DNA of 38,410 nt from Acidimicrobiaceae bacterium (GCA_003136415.1 PLEI01000021.1:827-39236); one strand, 5' to 3'. Counted from the stretch's first letter, positions 15,119-24,208 are shown. Notes: generated by a model not told the origin, from the letters alone. Numbers and translations are program-made.

Positions 15119-15454
15119 ATTGACTCGAGCTCACCGCCGCAACGTTCGATGACGGTTGCCGAGGCGATGTTGGTGTCATCGCAGGTCACGAGCACCGGAT
15201 CAATTCCGTGCGCGTTCGCAATCGTTAGTGCCTGGCGCAGAATCTCCGTGGCGTAACCGCGGCGCCGTGGGGACGTGACCGTCGGGCAGGTTACGGTTTT
15301 CGCGATAGTCCGCAACCTTGGACAAATACGAGGTCCAGGATTCGTTGGGCCCCAGACCCCAAAGAAATTCGAAGCCGTCAGCCGCGAGTTCTTGGTGTGC
15401 CGCGAGGGCGGAGTTCCGATCATCGAGAGTAAATTGTCGAACGATTAACGCCAC
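15111..15454 (-). pseudogene. Acetyltransferase (GNAT), N-terminal part, frameshifted and interrupted
   Basis: From ATG 15452-15454 the minus strand reads MALIVRQFTLDDRNSALAAH, then ELAADGFEFLWGLGP and DYRENRNLPDGHVP, the typical start of a GNAT acetyltransferase that transfers acetyl from acetyl-CoA. The next ~40 residues expected in this family (beta strands ending in GYGVRP) are absent. After a change of frame at about 15270 the sequence resumes at the acetyl-CoA loop as RRRGYATEILRQALTIA, then TCDDTNIASATVIERCGGELESIFE, where the TnpB-like element breaks in. The gene therefore carries an internal out-of-frame deletion as well as the insertion. The C-terminal tail survives at 13099-13156. 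Confidence 0.85.
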
Positions 15455-15493
15455 GACGTTAACGATAACTGCTGGCTAGTTCTGGGTACTTCG

Positions 15494-15509
15494 TCGATGT
15501 CGGCATCGA
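15494..15509. promoter_or_regulatory. Inverted repeat upstream of the sugar transporter (candidate operator)
   Basis: TCGATG-TCGG-CATCGA is an exact 6-bp dyad with a 4-base spacer, in the ~210-base region between the acetyltransferase remnant and the binding-protein gene. Position and form suit a LacI- or GntR-type repressor site, but no regulator gene is nearby. A TATAAA-like sequence lies further down (~15611-15618). Confidence 0.3.
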
Positions 15510-15665
15510 CAGGTGAGACGGTTTTCGTACGACGAACTGGAAAATCATGTCACACAAGCCCCAATTTCTAGCCAAATAGAATGATTCTGGAATGTGTCAG
15601 GAAGCGTGTGATATAAATAATTTTGTCGGACAATGTATCCGATGAAGTCGATTAGGGGGGTTCAA

Positions 15666-16658
15666 TTGAAAAAGAGAAGTTTCATGTATTCGTCGACGAT
15701 TCTCGTCGCCGGAATGGCCGTAGTTTCACTCGGACTTCCTGCAGCTACCGCGAACGCGGGCGCGAGCGCGAAGTCTCACAAGGTCCTGGGGATCGTGGCG
15801 TTGTTGGCCAATGACGCACTGAATATTCAGACGGTCGCGGGGGCTACTGCGGTGGCCCACAAGGCGGGCTGGACCGTCAAGGAAATTGACACCGAGGGGA
15901 GTGCGCAGTCTGCCAACGCGGCGATGCAAACTTTCGTTTCCGACCACGTGACTGCGATGTACGTGTTGGCGTACGCCCCCAGCTCCATTGGTGCGGGCCT
16001 CGCGGCCGCCCGCGCGGCTCACATTCCGGTGGCGGAGTGGGGTTCGGCTCCCACGACCAAGGACATTGTCTCGACGGTGAACTACCAGCACGTTGCCAAG
16101 GCGGAAGTTGCGGCGCTCGAAGCTGCTGTTAAGGGCCCGGCCTCGGTTCTCGAGTTGAACTTCTCGGGTGGCGCACTGTGTGTGACAGACGGTCAGGTCT
16201 ACGCGGCTTCGATCAACAAGACAAAGGGATACACCATTACCTCGGTGCAGATTGCGGGAGCGACGGCCGTGCAATCCGGGCAGAACTACACCCAGTCGTG
16301 GCTGACTACTCACCCGGCCGGCAAGGGTAAGTACGCCATCTTGTCGTCGTGGGATGTGCCCACCACGGGCGCGATTGCCGCGCTGACCCTGGCGGGACGT
16401 AAGGACGTGAAGGTCTACTCCATTAACGGTGAGGCTCAGACGCTCAAGCTGGTCCAGCAGGGTAAGGAGACTGAAACGACGCGTCCCGACGCGACCAAGG
16501 AAGGTTCTGACTCGATGACGAACATTTTGGCCTACCTCGCTGCACCAAAGGCTCAGCAGGCGGCGTGGAAAGCCCCGGCGATTTCGGACCAGGTCACCGT
16601 CATCACGAGTGCGAACATCAACGCATTCTTGAAGGCGAATCCCGGCGCGCTGAAGTAA
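15666..16658 (+). CDS. Sugar ABC transporter substrate-binding protein
   Basis: The frame extends up to ATG 15633, but an AGGGGGG ribosome site (15654-15660) lies 5 bases before TTG 15666, which makes this the likely start (330 residues). The N-terminus KKRSFMYSSTILVAGMAVVSLGLPAATANA is a Sec signal peptide without a lipobox Cys. The mature part is a periplasmic-binding-protein fold of the RbsB/XylF (Peripla_BP_4) type: VLGIVALLANDALNIQTVAGATAVA, a hinge around YVLAYAPSSIGAGLAAARAAHIPVAEWG, then the second lobe with YAILSSWDVPTTGAIAALTLAGR. It would capture a sugar or polyol and deliver it to the permease two genes downstream. The ligand cannot be read from sequence. Confidence 0.85.
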   Translation: MKKRSFMYSSTILVAGMAVVSLGLPAATANAGASAKSHKVLGIVALLANDALNIQTVAGATAVAHKAGWTVKEIDTEGSAQSANAAMQTFVSDHVTAMYVLAYAPSSIGAGLAAARAAHIPVAEWGSAPTTKDIVSTVNYQHVAKAEVAALEAAVKGPASVLELNFSGGALCVTDGQVYAASINKTKGYTITSVQIAGATAVQSGQNYTQSWLTTHPAGKGKYAILSSWDVPTTGAIAALTLAGRKDVKVYSINGEAQTLKLVQQGKETETTRPDATKEGSDSMTNILAYLAAPKAQQAAWKAPAISDQVTVITSANINAFLKANPGALK

Positions 16659-16700
16659 TTGCCAGGCTGATCGCCCCTACCGGACCGACACAATCTCATA

Positions 16701-18248
16701 ATGGTGCTAACTCTGGACGAGACCGCGTGGTTGAAGATACGTGGCATGAACAAGCATTTTGGTGGAGTTAGCGCCCTGAAAGGGGTGGACTTGGACATCC
16801 ACAGTGGGGAAGTGCACGGCCTGGTAGGGGCGAACGGCGCAGGCAAATCGACGCTGATTCGCTGCCTCGCGGGGGTTATTATCGCTGACGGCGGGGAAGT
16901 TCAAATCGGCGGGGAAACGAAGACCATCGACAGTCCGCGTGACTCCGCCGACTTGGGCTTCGCCTTCATCCACCAAGAATTGAACCTGATTCCTCAATTC
17001 AATTCCCTCCAAAACATCTTGCTGGGCGCGCCAAAAGTGAAGCGGGCTGGCTTTGTCGACTGGAAGGCGTCGCGCCGGATGGCCGCGGCCGCAGCCCAAA
17101 GGATCGGCGTCGATTTCAACCTGGAGCGCCCCGTTCGTGAACTCTCCGTGGCGGAGAGATGGCTCGTGATGATCGCCAAGGCGTTGGCCCACGAAGCAAC
17201 TTTGATTGCGATGGACGAGCCCACTGCTTCGTTATCTGTCAAGGAGAGCGAACGACTTTTCAAGATCATCAACGACCTCGCCGAAGATGGAGTGGCGATT
17301 CTCTACGTTTCACACCGCCTCGAGGAGGTCCTCGACCTCTCGAGTCGAATAACGGTCTTTCGCGACGGCATGGTCGTCGAGACCGCGCCTCGCGAACGAT
17401 GGGATAAGAAGTCCCTCGTCAACTGCATCGTCGGCTACGAGATTCAAACAGAATCGCGACCGGTGTACCGATTGCGCAGCGATGACCAGTTTCCGGTCTT
17501 CGAGGCCAAGAATGTTTCGCGTGCGTCCGCGGTCTCCGACGTGTCGCTCAAAGTCTTCTCGGGTGAAATTCTCGGTTTGGGTGGAGTCGTCGGTTCGGGG
17601 AGGAGCGAGTTCGTCCGTCTGGCCTTCGGGGCTGACCAGATCGACTCCGGCTCCTTCGAGGTGCAGGGTCGCCCCTATCGGGCCAAGTCCGTGCAGGACG
17701 CCATTAAGAGCGGCATTGGTCTCGTGCCCGAGGAACGACGTTCCGAAGGTCTGCTCTTAGACAAATCGGTGATGTTCAACATGAACATCACAGTTCTGCG
17801 ATCGCTGCGCTCGGTCGCGGCGCTGCCCTTCATGAGCGAGAAGCTCAAGAAGGAGCGCGCCAATACCATCATCGAGAAACTCAGCATAAAAACGAATTCG
17901 TTGTCGACGCCAGTCGGTTCACTCTCGGGCGGCAATCAACAAAAGGTTCTCATCGGCCACTGGCTGACTCCGGGCATCAAGGTCTTGTTCCTGGACGAGC
18001 CCACCAAGGGCGTGGACGTCGGAGCTCGCGAAGAGATCTACAGAGAGATCCGCGACCTCGCGGCGACGGGTGTTGGCATTGTCCTCGTCTCGTCTGAGTC
18101 CGAAGAACTAGTCAAGCTGTGCGATCGCGTGATCGTGTTACGACAGGGTTCGATCGCCGGCGAATTGATAGGTGACGGCATTTCTGAAGGGAGAATAATC
18201 GAAATGGGATTTGGAATCGTTGACGCTGATCAAAGGTCAGAATCATGA
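16701..18248 (+). CDS. Sugar ABC transporter double ATPase (RbsA/XylG type)
   Basis: The 515-residue protein has two ABC cassettes in tandem. The first has Walker A GANGAGKST (~residues 44-52), a degenerate signature LSVAERWL and Walker B LIAMDEPTASL. The second has a degenerate P-loop (GGVVGSGRSEFVR), a good signature LSGGNQQKV and Walker B VLFLDEPTKGVDVG. This asymmetry is typical of carbohydrate uptake transporter 2 (CUT2) ATPases such as RbsA, XylG and MglA. It powers import through the following permease, whose ATG overlaps this stop by 4 bases. It starts at ATG 16701, 42 bases after the binding-protein gene, with no terminator between them. Confidence 0.92.
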   Translation: MVLTLDETAWLKIRGMNKHFGGVSALKGVDLDIHSGEVHGLVGANGAGKSTLIRCLAGVIIADGGEVQIGGETKTIDSPRDSADLGFAFIHQELNLIPQFNSLQNILLGAPKVKRAGFVDWKASRRMAAAAAQRIGVDFNLERPVRELSVAERWLVMIAKALAHEATLIAMDEPTASLSVKESERLFKIINDLAEDGVAILYVSHRLEEVLDLSSRITVFRDGMVVETAPRERWDKKSLVNCIVGYEIQTESRPVYRLRSDDQFPVFEAKNVSRASAVSDVSLKVFSGEILGLGGVVGSGRSEFVRLAFGADQIDSGSFEVQGRPYRAKSVQDAIKSGIGLVPEERRSEGLLLDKSVMFNMNITVLRSLRSVAALPFMSEKLKKERANTIIEKLSIKTNSLSTPVGSLSGGNQQKVLIGHWLTPGIKVLFLDEPTKGVDVGAREEIYREIRDLAATGVGIVLVSSESEELVKLCDRVIVLRQGSIAGELIGDGISEGRIIEMGFGIVDADQRSES

Positions 18249-19297
18249 CATCGAACGTGGTAGACACGACTAGTCACCTTCGCGCCGAAGAAGCGCGGCT
18301 GGCCCGCCGACACCGCATAGTGACGAGACTACTTCTGTTCGTGGCGCGTTACGGAACTCTGATCTTGCTCGCCGGCATGATCGTATTCTTTGGCGTGAAG
18401 GCGCCGTCCTTCTTCCTCACCGTCTCGAACTTTGAGAACGTCTTGAATTCGGCGTCCTTGGTCGCCATCGTCGCGGCAGGTCTCACACTCACTCTCGTGG
18501 TTGGCGAGTTCGACCTCAGCGTGGGTTATTCCACCAGTTTTTCGGGTGTGGTCGTGGTGTGTTTCATGTCCTATTACAACATTCCCCTCGTTTTTTCATT
18601 GATTTTGGTCATGATCTGCGGTACCGGTGTCGGGGTCGTTAACGGGCTTCTCGTGACCAAGGTTCGCATCAACGCGGTCATCGCGACTTTGGGAGTAGGA
18701 ACGATCCTGGGGGGGCTCGAGTACATCTTCGCTCCGACGCCGATCGTCAACGGGATCCCCGCGAGTTTTACGAAGATCTCCCTGGGCCGAGCGTTCCTCA
18801 CGGTTCCCAATCCAGTCTGGGTGATGTGTTTCGTGCTCATCATCCTTTGGATCGTGCTCAACAAGACTGACCTGGGGCTACGAATGCAAGCGGTCGGAGG
18901 CAATATCGAGGCGGCTCGCCTCGCCGGAATTCGCGTCGATCGCGTAAAACTATTTGCCTTTGCCGCCGCTGGCGCGTGCGCCGCATTGACGGGATTCCTG
19001 CTTTCGTCGCTGCTCGGCAGCGGCACCATCGGGGCGGGCGACGGTTACTTGTTGCAGGCCTTCGCGGCGGTATTCCTCGGTTCGGCGACCTTACGAAATG
19101 GTGAATTCCATATTTTTGGCACGCTAGTGGGCGTTTTGATTATCTGCCTGGGCTTCAACGGCCTCTCGATTATCAACGCTCCTACGGCGGCACAGCCCAT
19201 TTTTGAGGGAATCTCACTCGTCCTGGCGGTGGGGCTTTCCACCGTGGCCCAGCGCTACGCGAACACGATCCCCGTGGGTTCTCAATCCAAGAAATGA
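18245..19297 (+). CDS. Sugar ABC transporter permease (RbsC/XylH type)
   Basis: This 350-residue integral membrane protein has about ten hydrophobic helices. Family features are GLTLTLVVGEFDLSVGYSTSFSGVVV (the conserved EFDLSVG loop of CUT2 permeases), NGLLVTKVRINAVIATLGVGTILGG and the coupling region GNIEAARLAGIRVDRVKLFAFAAAGACAALTGFLLSS, then AVFLGSATLRNGEFHIFGTLVGVLII. It forms the membrane channel, probably as a homodimer, with the double ATPase. Its ATG overlaps the ATPase stop (ATGA). It ends 30 bases before the dehydrogenase gene, which is likely in the same transcript. Confidence 0.92.
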   Translation: MTSNVVDTTSHLRAEEARLARRHRIVTRLLLFVARYGTLILLAGMIVFFGVKAPSFFLTVSNFENVLNSASLVAIVAAGLTLTLVVGEFDLSVGYSTSFSGVVVVCFMSYYNIPLVFSLILVMICGTGVGVVNGLLVTKVRINAVIATLGVGTILGGLEYIFAPTPIVNGIPASFTKISLGRAFLTVPNPVWVMCFVLIILWIVLNKTDLGLRMQAVGGNIEAARLAGIRVDRVKLFAFAAAGACAALTGFLLSSLLGSGTIGAGDGYLLQAFAAVFLGSATLRNGEFHIFGTLVGVLIICLGFNGLSIINAPTAAQPIFEGISLVLAVGLSTVAQRYANTIPVGSQSKK

Positions 19298-19327
19298 CAA
19301 GTGCAGTACCAACGATGAAGGAGTGAC

Positions 19328-20050
19328 ATGGGCAGGTTAGATGGCAAGGTGGCGCTGATTACGGGCGGCGCTAGAGGCATGGGGCGCGAGACAGCGGAAC
19401 TCTTCGCGCGCGAGGGCGCGACCGTCTACGCGGGTGACGTCCGCGACGCAGAAGGCACCGAGGGAAGCCCCGTCACGTTCGTCAAGCTCGACGTCTCGGA
19501 CGAGTCGAACTGGAAGAAGATTATCGACCAGATCGGAGCTGAGCAGGGGCGTCTGGACGTTCTCGTCAACAACGCCGGTGTGATTGCGTACGAGCCGATT
19601 CTCGAATTGACACTCACCGACTGGAACCGGATGATTGCCGTCGACACGACCGGCGTGTTCTTGGGGATGCGCGAAGCCGTGCCGTTGATGAAGAAGTCGG
19701 GTGGCGGCTCGATTATCAACATCTCGTCAATCTGGGGGTCGGTCGCCGTGTCGGGCGCCCACGCGTACCATGCCGCCAAGGGTGCCATTGGCAACATGTC
19801 GAGGAACGTTGCGATGACTCACGTGAGCGACGGAATCCGCGTGAACTCAGTGCACCCCGGGTACATTGATACGCCACTGACGGCAGTGCAGGCACCCGAG
19901 GTCAATCAATTGATGATCGATACGACGCCGATGCATCGCCCGGGTCAGCCCATTGAAGTGTCGTACGGCTGCCTGTACCTCGCCAGCGACGAATCGAGCT
20001 ATGTGACGGGCATTGAGCTGGTTATTGACGGCGGTTACATGGCTCAGTGA
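19328..20050 (+). CDS. Short-chain dehydrogenase/reductase (SDR)
   Basis: The 240-residue classical SDR has the dinucleotide motif TGGARGMG (12-19), NNAG (81-84) and the catalytic set Ser134, Tyr147 and Lys151 (YHAAK), with NSVHPGYIDTPL after it. GDVRD after the second strand (Asp37 at the ribose position) favours NAD over NADP. It is a soluble oxidoreductase acting on an alcohol or ketone. Because it follows a CUT2 sugar/polyol importer by 30 bases, a role in oxidising the imported polyol or sugar is likely but inferred. The start ATG 19328 has an AAGGAG site (19318-19323) in good position. Length is normal. Confidence 0.9.
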   Translation: MGRLDGKVALITGGARGMGRETAELFAREGATVYAGDVRDAEGTEGSPVTFVKLDVSDESNWKKIIDQIGAEQGRLDVLVNNAGVIAYEPILELTLTDWNRMIAVDTTGVFLGMREAVPLMKKSGGGSIINISSIWGSVAVSGAHAYHAAKGAIGNMSRNVAMTHVSDGIRVNSVHPGYIDTPLTAVQAPEVNQLMIDTTPMHRPGQPIEVSYGCLYLASDESSYVTGIELVIDGGYMAQ

Positions 20051-20124
20051 GTGGTGGCAACGCTGGTTCCCCGCATCGACAAGTCTCCCCTCGTCGACCA
20101 GTAGAGAGCCAGAGTTGCCACCAC
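20051..20124 (+). repeat. Long inverted repeat / structured element right after the SDR stop
   Basis: GTGGTGGCAAC (20051-20061) pairs perfectly with GTTGCCACCAC (20114-20124). Inside, CTGG (20063-20066) pairs with CCAG (20098-20101), and TCGAC (20076-20080) with GTCGA (20093-20097), so the whole segment can fold into one long bulged stem. It starts at the base after the SDR stop. There is no U-run after it, so it is not a standard intrinsic terminator; it may be an RNA-stabilising stem, a Rho-related end or a small palindromic repeat. Confidence 0.55.
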
Positions 20125-20331
20125 CCGCATTCTCTAGGAGCGACTCTGGCCTCAGCACTTCTCTGTTGAGATCGGAGTGAAAGGGGTTTTAGGAATGAAG
20201 TCGTCGGACCGCTGTGATATAGCAGATACGTCAAGACCGCAACCAAGGGCCATCGTCGCGGGAGCGTCCTAGGATCCAATGCGCCTGAATAGGCGAGCAG
20301 CGACATCACGTCCTCTGAATTGCCCAATCGG

Positions 20332-22152
20332 TTATTTAGAGCTGACCGCGCGGTCCACGACCTCGTTCAGACGAGACTCCAACGCGTCGACCTGGGCGTG
20401 CAGGGCGGCGGGAAGGTGATCGCCGAACTTGGCGTAGTACTCGCGGATGCCCGGTACCTCATTGCGCCACTCCTCGACATTCACCTTGAGAAGCTCGGCC
20501 ATGTCGGCCTCGCTGACGTCCACTCCCGAAACGTCAAGTGACTCCATCGTGGGCAGGTAGCCAATGGGGGTCTCGACGGCGTCGGCTTCTTGGCCCACTC
20601 GGTTGAAGACCCACTCGAGCACGCGACTGTTCTCGCCAAAACCCGGCCAGAGCCAGCGGCCGTCGCCGCCCTTGCGGAACCAGTTGACGTAGAAGATTTT
20701 GGGGAGCTGTGACTCGTCGTGGTTTTCGGCGAAACTGAGCCAGTGGCCGAAGTAGTCAGCCATGTTGTAGCCACAGAAGGGCAGCATGGCGAAGGGGTCG
20801 TGTCGCAGCTTTCCGACGGCGCCATCGGCCGCCGCGGTGGTCTCGGAGGCCACGATGGAACCCATGAAGACCCCGTGGGCCCAGTCACGCGACTGCGTCA
20901 CCAGAGGCACGACACTGGCGCGACGCCCACCGAACAAGATGGCGCTGATTGGCACGCCCGCGGGGTCCTCCCACTCGTGAGCGATCGCGGGGTCCTGTCC
21001 GGCCGGGGCGGTGAAACGCGAGTTCGGGTGGGCCGCCGGCGTGTCTGAGTCCGTGGTCCAGGGCTGGCCGCGCCAGTCGATGATGTCGGCGTCGGGCAGG
21101 TCCATGCCCTCCCACCACACGTCGCCGTCGACGGTGCGCGCGGTGTTCGTAAAAATCGTGTTCTGGGTGACGGTGTCCATCGCGTTGGGGTTGGTCTCTT
21201 CGTTGGTGCCCGGGGCCACACCAAAGAAACCGGCTTCGGGGTTGATGGCGTAGAGGCGACCGTCCGCACCCGGCTTCATCCAGCAGATGTCGTCGCCGAT
21301 GGTCTCGACCGTCCAGCCCGGCAGGGTGGGAACGAGCATGGCCAGGTTCGTCTTGCCGCAGGCCGAGGGGAAGGCGCCGGCGATGTAGCGCGACACGCCG
21401 TCGGGATTGGTGAGCTTCAAAATAAGCATGTGCTCGGCCAGCCAGCCGCCCTCACGGGCCATGACCGACGCGATGCGCAGGGCGAAGCACTTCTTTCCCA
21501 GCAGCGCGTTGCCGCCGTAGCCCGAGCCAAAGGAAATGATTTCCTTGGTCTCGGGGAAGTGCACGATGTACTTGTCGTTGGCGTTGCACGGCCAGGGCAC
21601 GTCGACTTCGCCCTCGGCGAGGGGGGCACCCACCGAGTGCAGGGCCGGCACGAAGTAGCCGCTCTCGCCCAACAGATCCAGGACGGGCTGACCCATGCGG
21701 GTCATGATCTTCATACTCACTGCGACATAGGCGGAGTCGGTGATCTCGACGCCCAGTTGAGCGATGTCGGAGCCGAGGGGGCCCATAGAGAAGGGGACGA
21801 CGTACATCGTGCGGCCCTTCATGCAGCCCTTGAAGAGGCCGTTCAAGGTCGCGCGCATCTCCGCGGGGTCGCGCCAGTTGTTGGTCGGGCCGGCGTCGAT
21901 TTCGAGTTGCGAGCAGATGTAGGTGCGGTCTTCGACGCGCGCCACGTCGCTCGGGTCCGAGGTGGCGTAGTAGCTGTTGGGTCGCTTGGCGTCAGAGAGT
22001 TTGAGAAACGTCCCTTCATCGACGAGCAACTGGCACAGTTCTTCGTACTCGCGTTCGGATCCGTCGCACCAATAGATACGATCGGGGGTAGTGAGTTGCG
22101 CTACCTCTTCGACCCAATCAATCAGTCGTTTATTCGAAGTTGGGTACGTCAT
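20332..22152 (-). CDS. pckG: Phosphoenolpyruvate carboxykinase (GTP)
   Basis: This enzyme converts oxaloacetate and GTP to phosphoenolpyruvate, GDP and CO2 in the cytoplasm, the entry step of gluconeogenesis. The 606-residue protein shows all GTP-type landmarks: [14 protein letters not shown] near the N-terminus, [14 protein letters not shown], the substrate/metal loop [23 protein letters not shown], the kinase-1a P-loop [11 protein letters not shown] with the reactive Cys (~260-270), [21 protein letters not shown], and [12 protein letters not shown]. The frame continues 5 codons upstream to ATG 22165, but homologues begin at the MTYPTSNK Met (22150-22152). It is divergent from thiL, with 65 bases between. 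Length is normal. Confidence 0.95.
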   Translation of the reverse strand: MTYPTSNKRLIDWVEEVAQLTTPDRIYWCDGSEREYEELCQLLVDEGTFLKLSDAKRPNSYYATSDPSDVARVEDRTYICSQLEIDAGPTNNWRDPAEMRATLNGLFKGCMKGRTMYVVPFSMGPLGSDIAQLGVEITDSAYVAVSMKIMTRMGQPVLDLLGESGYFVPALHSVGAPLAEGEVDVPWPCNANDKYIVHFPETKEIISFGSGYGGNALLGKKCFALRIASVMAREGGWLAEHMLILKLTNPDGVSRYIAGAFPSACGKTNLAMLVPTLPGWTVETIGDDICWMKPGADGRLYAINPEAGFFGVAPGTNEETNPNAMDTVTQNTIFTNTARTVDGDVWWEGMDLPDADIIDWRGQPWTTDSDTPAAHPNSRFTAPAGQDPAIAHEWEDPAGVPISAILFGGRRASVVPLVTQSRDWAHGVFMGSIVASETTAAADGAVGKLRHDPFAMLPFCGYNMADYFGHWLSFAENHDESQLPKIFYVNWFRKGGDGRWLWPGFGENSRVLEWVFNRVGQEADAVETPIGYLPTMESLDVSGVDVSEADMAELLKVNVEEWRNEVPGIREYYAKFGDHLPAALHAQVDALESRLNEVVDRAVSSK

Positions 22153-22217
22153 GACCAAGAACCCCATTCCTCTCTGCGCGCCGCTACCTTGCGGACGCGT
22201 TCAAACCGTTCAATACC

Positions 22218-23168
22218 GTGTCGCCCTCCGCTGACTTTCCCTCGGCTGGAGAGTCAACGCGTGGTGAGGACGACATCATCAAGCGTATCGCCGCCATACT
22301 GGGCCGTGGTCCGATTCCCCGTGGCGAACGTCACATTGGTGACGACGCCGCCGTTCTCACCCCCTTCGTTGGTCAAGCGCTCGTCTCCACCGACGTGGCG
22401 GTGCTCGGTGTGCACCTTGATGGGTCCCTCTTTCCGCTCGAGGATCTCGGCTTCAAGGCGGTCGCCGCGGCGGTGTCGGACCTCGCGGCCATGGGCGGGC
22501 GGCCCAAAGGTGCAGTAATTGCGGTGTCGTCGCCGCCCGGTACGGACTTAGAAGAGTTGCACCGCGGTATCGGCGACGCTGCGGTCATCACTGGTTGCCC
22601 CATCGTCGGCGGCGACCTCACGAGCAGTCGCGACGTCTCGGTGGCGGTCACGGTGTTCGGAGAATGCCCCGGCAAAGACGCCGTTTTGCGCAGCGGAGCG
22701 CGACCGGGTGAAAAGATTTTGGTCACGGGACCACTGGGTCGATCCGCCGCGGGCCTTCGTCGCCGGCGCGCCGGCGCGTCGCTGACTGATGAGTTGGTGG
22801 TCGCGCACCGACGTCCCTGGCCGCGTCTCGCCGAGGGAATCGCGGCGCGCGGTGCGGGAGCGAGCGCGATGATGGATCTCTCCGACGGACTCGGTCTTGA
22901 TTTGCACCGGCTGGCCGACGCGTCGCACGTCGGCTTCGTCCTCGACCACGTGCCCGTCGCCGAGGGTGCGACGGAGGAGGAGGCCATCGGCGGCGGTGAG
23001 GATTACGAGTTGCTCATCGTCACGCCCAACGTCGAGCGGCTGCGCATGATCTTCGCCGACCGCGGACTGCGTCAGCCAATTCAGATTGGCTGGACTGTCG
23101 AGAACGTCACCGAACGCACGCTAGGCGGCGAGCCTTTTCAACGACGAGGTTGGCAACACCAGTTCTAG
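22218..23168 (+). CDS. thiL: Thiamine-monophosphate kinase
   Basis: ThiL phosphorylates thiamine monophosphate with ATP to make thiamine diphosphate. The 316-residue protein has the PurM/AIR-synthase-like fold motifs in order: GDDAAV (41-46) binding Mg-ATP, STDVAVLGVHLD, KAVAAAVSDLAAMGGRP, GGDLTSS (131-137), MMDLSDGLGLDLHRL (~218-232) and GGGEDYELL (258-266). The start is GTG 22218, with two codons of freedom nearby. It has no other thiamine gene beside it; the neighbours are pckG (divergent) and a convergent secreted-protein gene. Length and motifs indicate an active enzyme. Confidence 0.93.
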   Translation: MSPSADFPSAGESTRGEDDIIKRIAAILGRGPIPRGERHIGDDAAVLTPFVGQALVSTDVAVLGVHLDGSLFPLEDLGFKAVAAAVSDLAAMGGRPKGAVIAVSSPPGTDLEELHRGIGDAAVITGCPIVGGDLTSSRDVSVAVTVFGECPGKDAVLRSGARPGEKILVTGPLGRSAAGLRRRRAGASLTDELVVAHRRPWPRLAEGIAARGAGASAMMDLSDGLGLDLHRLADASHVGFVLDHVPVAEGATEEEAIGGGEDYELLIVTPNVERLRMIFADRGLRQPIQIGWTVENVTERTLGGEPFQRRGWQHQF

Positions 23169-23260
23169 TTCGTGCGTAACACCAACCACGGACTCACTAA
23201 TGTTCCTCGAGTGACGTGTTTACTCGTCTATGGGCGCTACGTCACAATGGTGATTAAGTC

Positions 23261-24208
23261 CTAATTGAGCGGGATGATGGCGTCGACGGGCCCCTGTCCG
23301 CGCGCGTAGTACAACTTCAAGTGTTGCCGGTCAGCGGAGGTGGGTGCGCCGAAACACACGGACCGTGGTCCAAAGCTTGCACCCTTGGTCAACGTGGCGC
23401 CACCGGCTTCGTTGCCCACGTAGGGCGGGTAAACGCAGGGGTACTTGTGACCGTTGCCGCTGACGACCGTGCCATTGGGGCCGCCTCCTTGAACGAGGAC
23501 ACCCGAGCCCAACCGCAACTGGAAGTCGACCGCAGGGGCCACCACGGCGGGACCACTGAAGGACCGATCGGTCATGGTAATCGTGACCCCGACGCCTCCC
23601 TTTTGAAAAACGGGGTCAGCGGGTATGGACCCTGTTCCTTGCGATTGCGCCGCGCTCTTAAGAGTCCGGTCGATCGCGGTCACCCTGATATACATGCCGT
23701 CACTCGCTAGACAGCCCGCCATAGTGCACGAACCGGCCTTGGTCGTGGGCGTGGTGACGGGCCTGAAGGCACCCGCGTTGGCGTGAAATGGCTGGGGACT
23801 CGTGTCACAATTTCCACTGCCCGTGACAACGCCAGTGGCGTGACCCGACACAATGGTGCCCGTCACCTTAACGACGACCTTGGGGTTGCTTCTGAGGACG
23901 TGAACCACGACAGAAAAGGTTCCCCTCGTCACCGGGATTGATGGGACGAAGAGAAGTTCGTACTGGACACCGGTGCGGCTCAGGCACGCAATCGACGGTA
24001 CGAGGAACTTGGTGATGTGTGATCCGTTGAAGGAAAAGCTGAGCGTCACCTGAGGACTCTTGTCGAGCACCCCGTGCCACGTGGCCGTCGCCGCGGATGC
24101 GGACGCCGGAACGGTGAAGGCCGCCACGATGAGGGACGCCGCGCTGGCGAGAATCAACGGCGTACGACGGCGCGGGATGCGAGACCACTTCGCAGTGAAG
24201 AGATTCAT
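23261..24208 (-). CDS. Secreted protein of unknown function
   Basis: Translation from ATG 24206-24208, which has AAGG 6 bases upstream, gives 315 residues. The frame is open 12 codons further, but without a better site. The N-terminus has a basic stretch (KWSRIPRRRTP) and a hydrophobic core (LILASAASLIVAAFTVPASASA), a clear Sec signal with probable cleavage after ASA. The mature part is rich in Gly, Thr, Val and Ser and looks all-beta: VTLSFSFNGSHITKF, FSVVVHVLRSNPKVVVKVTG, and later GVGVTITMTDRSFSGP. Six cysteines spread along it suggest disulfides. No family is recognised. Codon use resembles the neighbours. Confidence 0.65.
   Translation of the reverse strand: MNLFTAKWSRIPRRRTPLILASAASLIVAAFTVPASASAATATWHGVLDKSPQVTLSFSFNGSHITKFLVPSIACLSRTGVQYELLFVPSIPVTRGTFSVVVHVLRSNPKVVVKVTGTIVSGHATGVVTGSGNCDTSPQPFHANAGAFRPVTTPTTKAGSCTMAGCLASDGMYIRVTAIDRTLKSAAQSQGTGSIPADPVFQKGGVGVTITMTDRSFSGPAVVAPAVDFQLRLGSGVLVQGGGPNGTVVSGNGHKYPCVYPPYVGNEAGGATLTKGASFGPRSVCFGAPTSADRQHLKLYYARGQGPVDAIIPLN

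Noticed and set aside
13081-15640. CRISPR array next to the Cas12-like protein (type V-M or V-U idea)
   Set aside because: No short direct repeats with regular spacing are visible on either side. The RuvC catalytic residues are intact, unlike Cas12m, and the gene sits inside a transposon-like element.
21430-22518. A 362-codon open frame on the plus strand
   Set aside because: It covers the opposite strand of pckG and the start of thiL in another frame; both of those have full motif sets.
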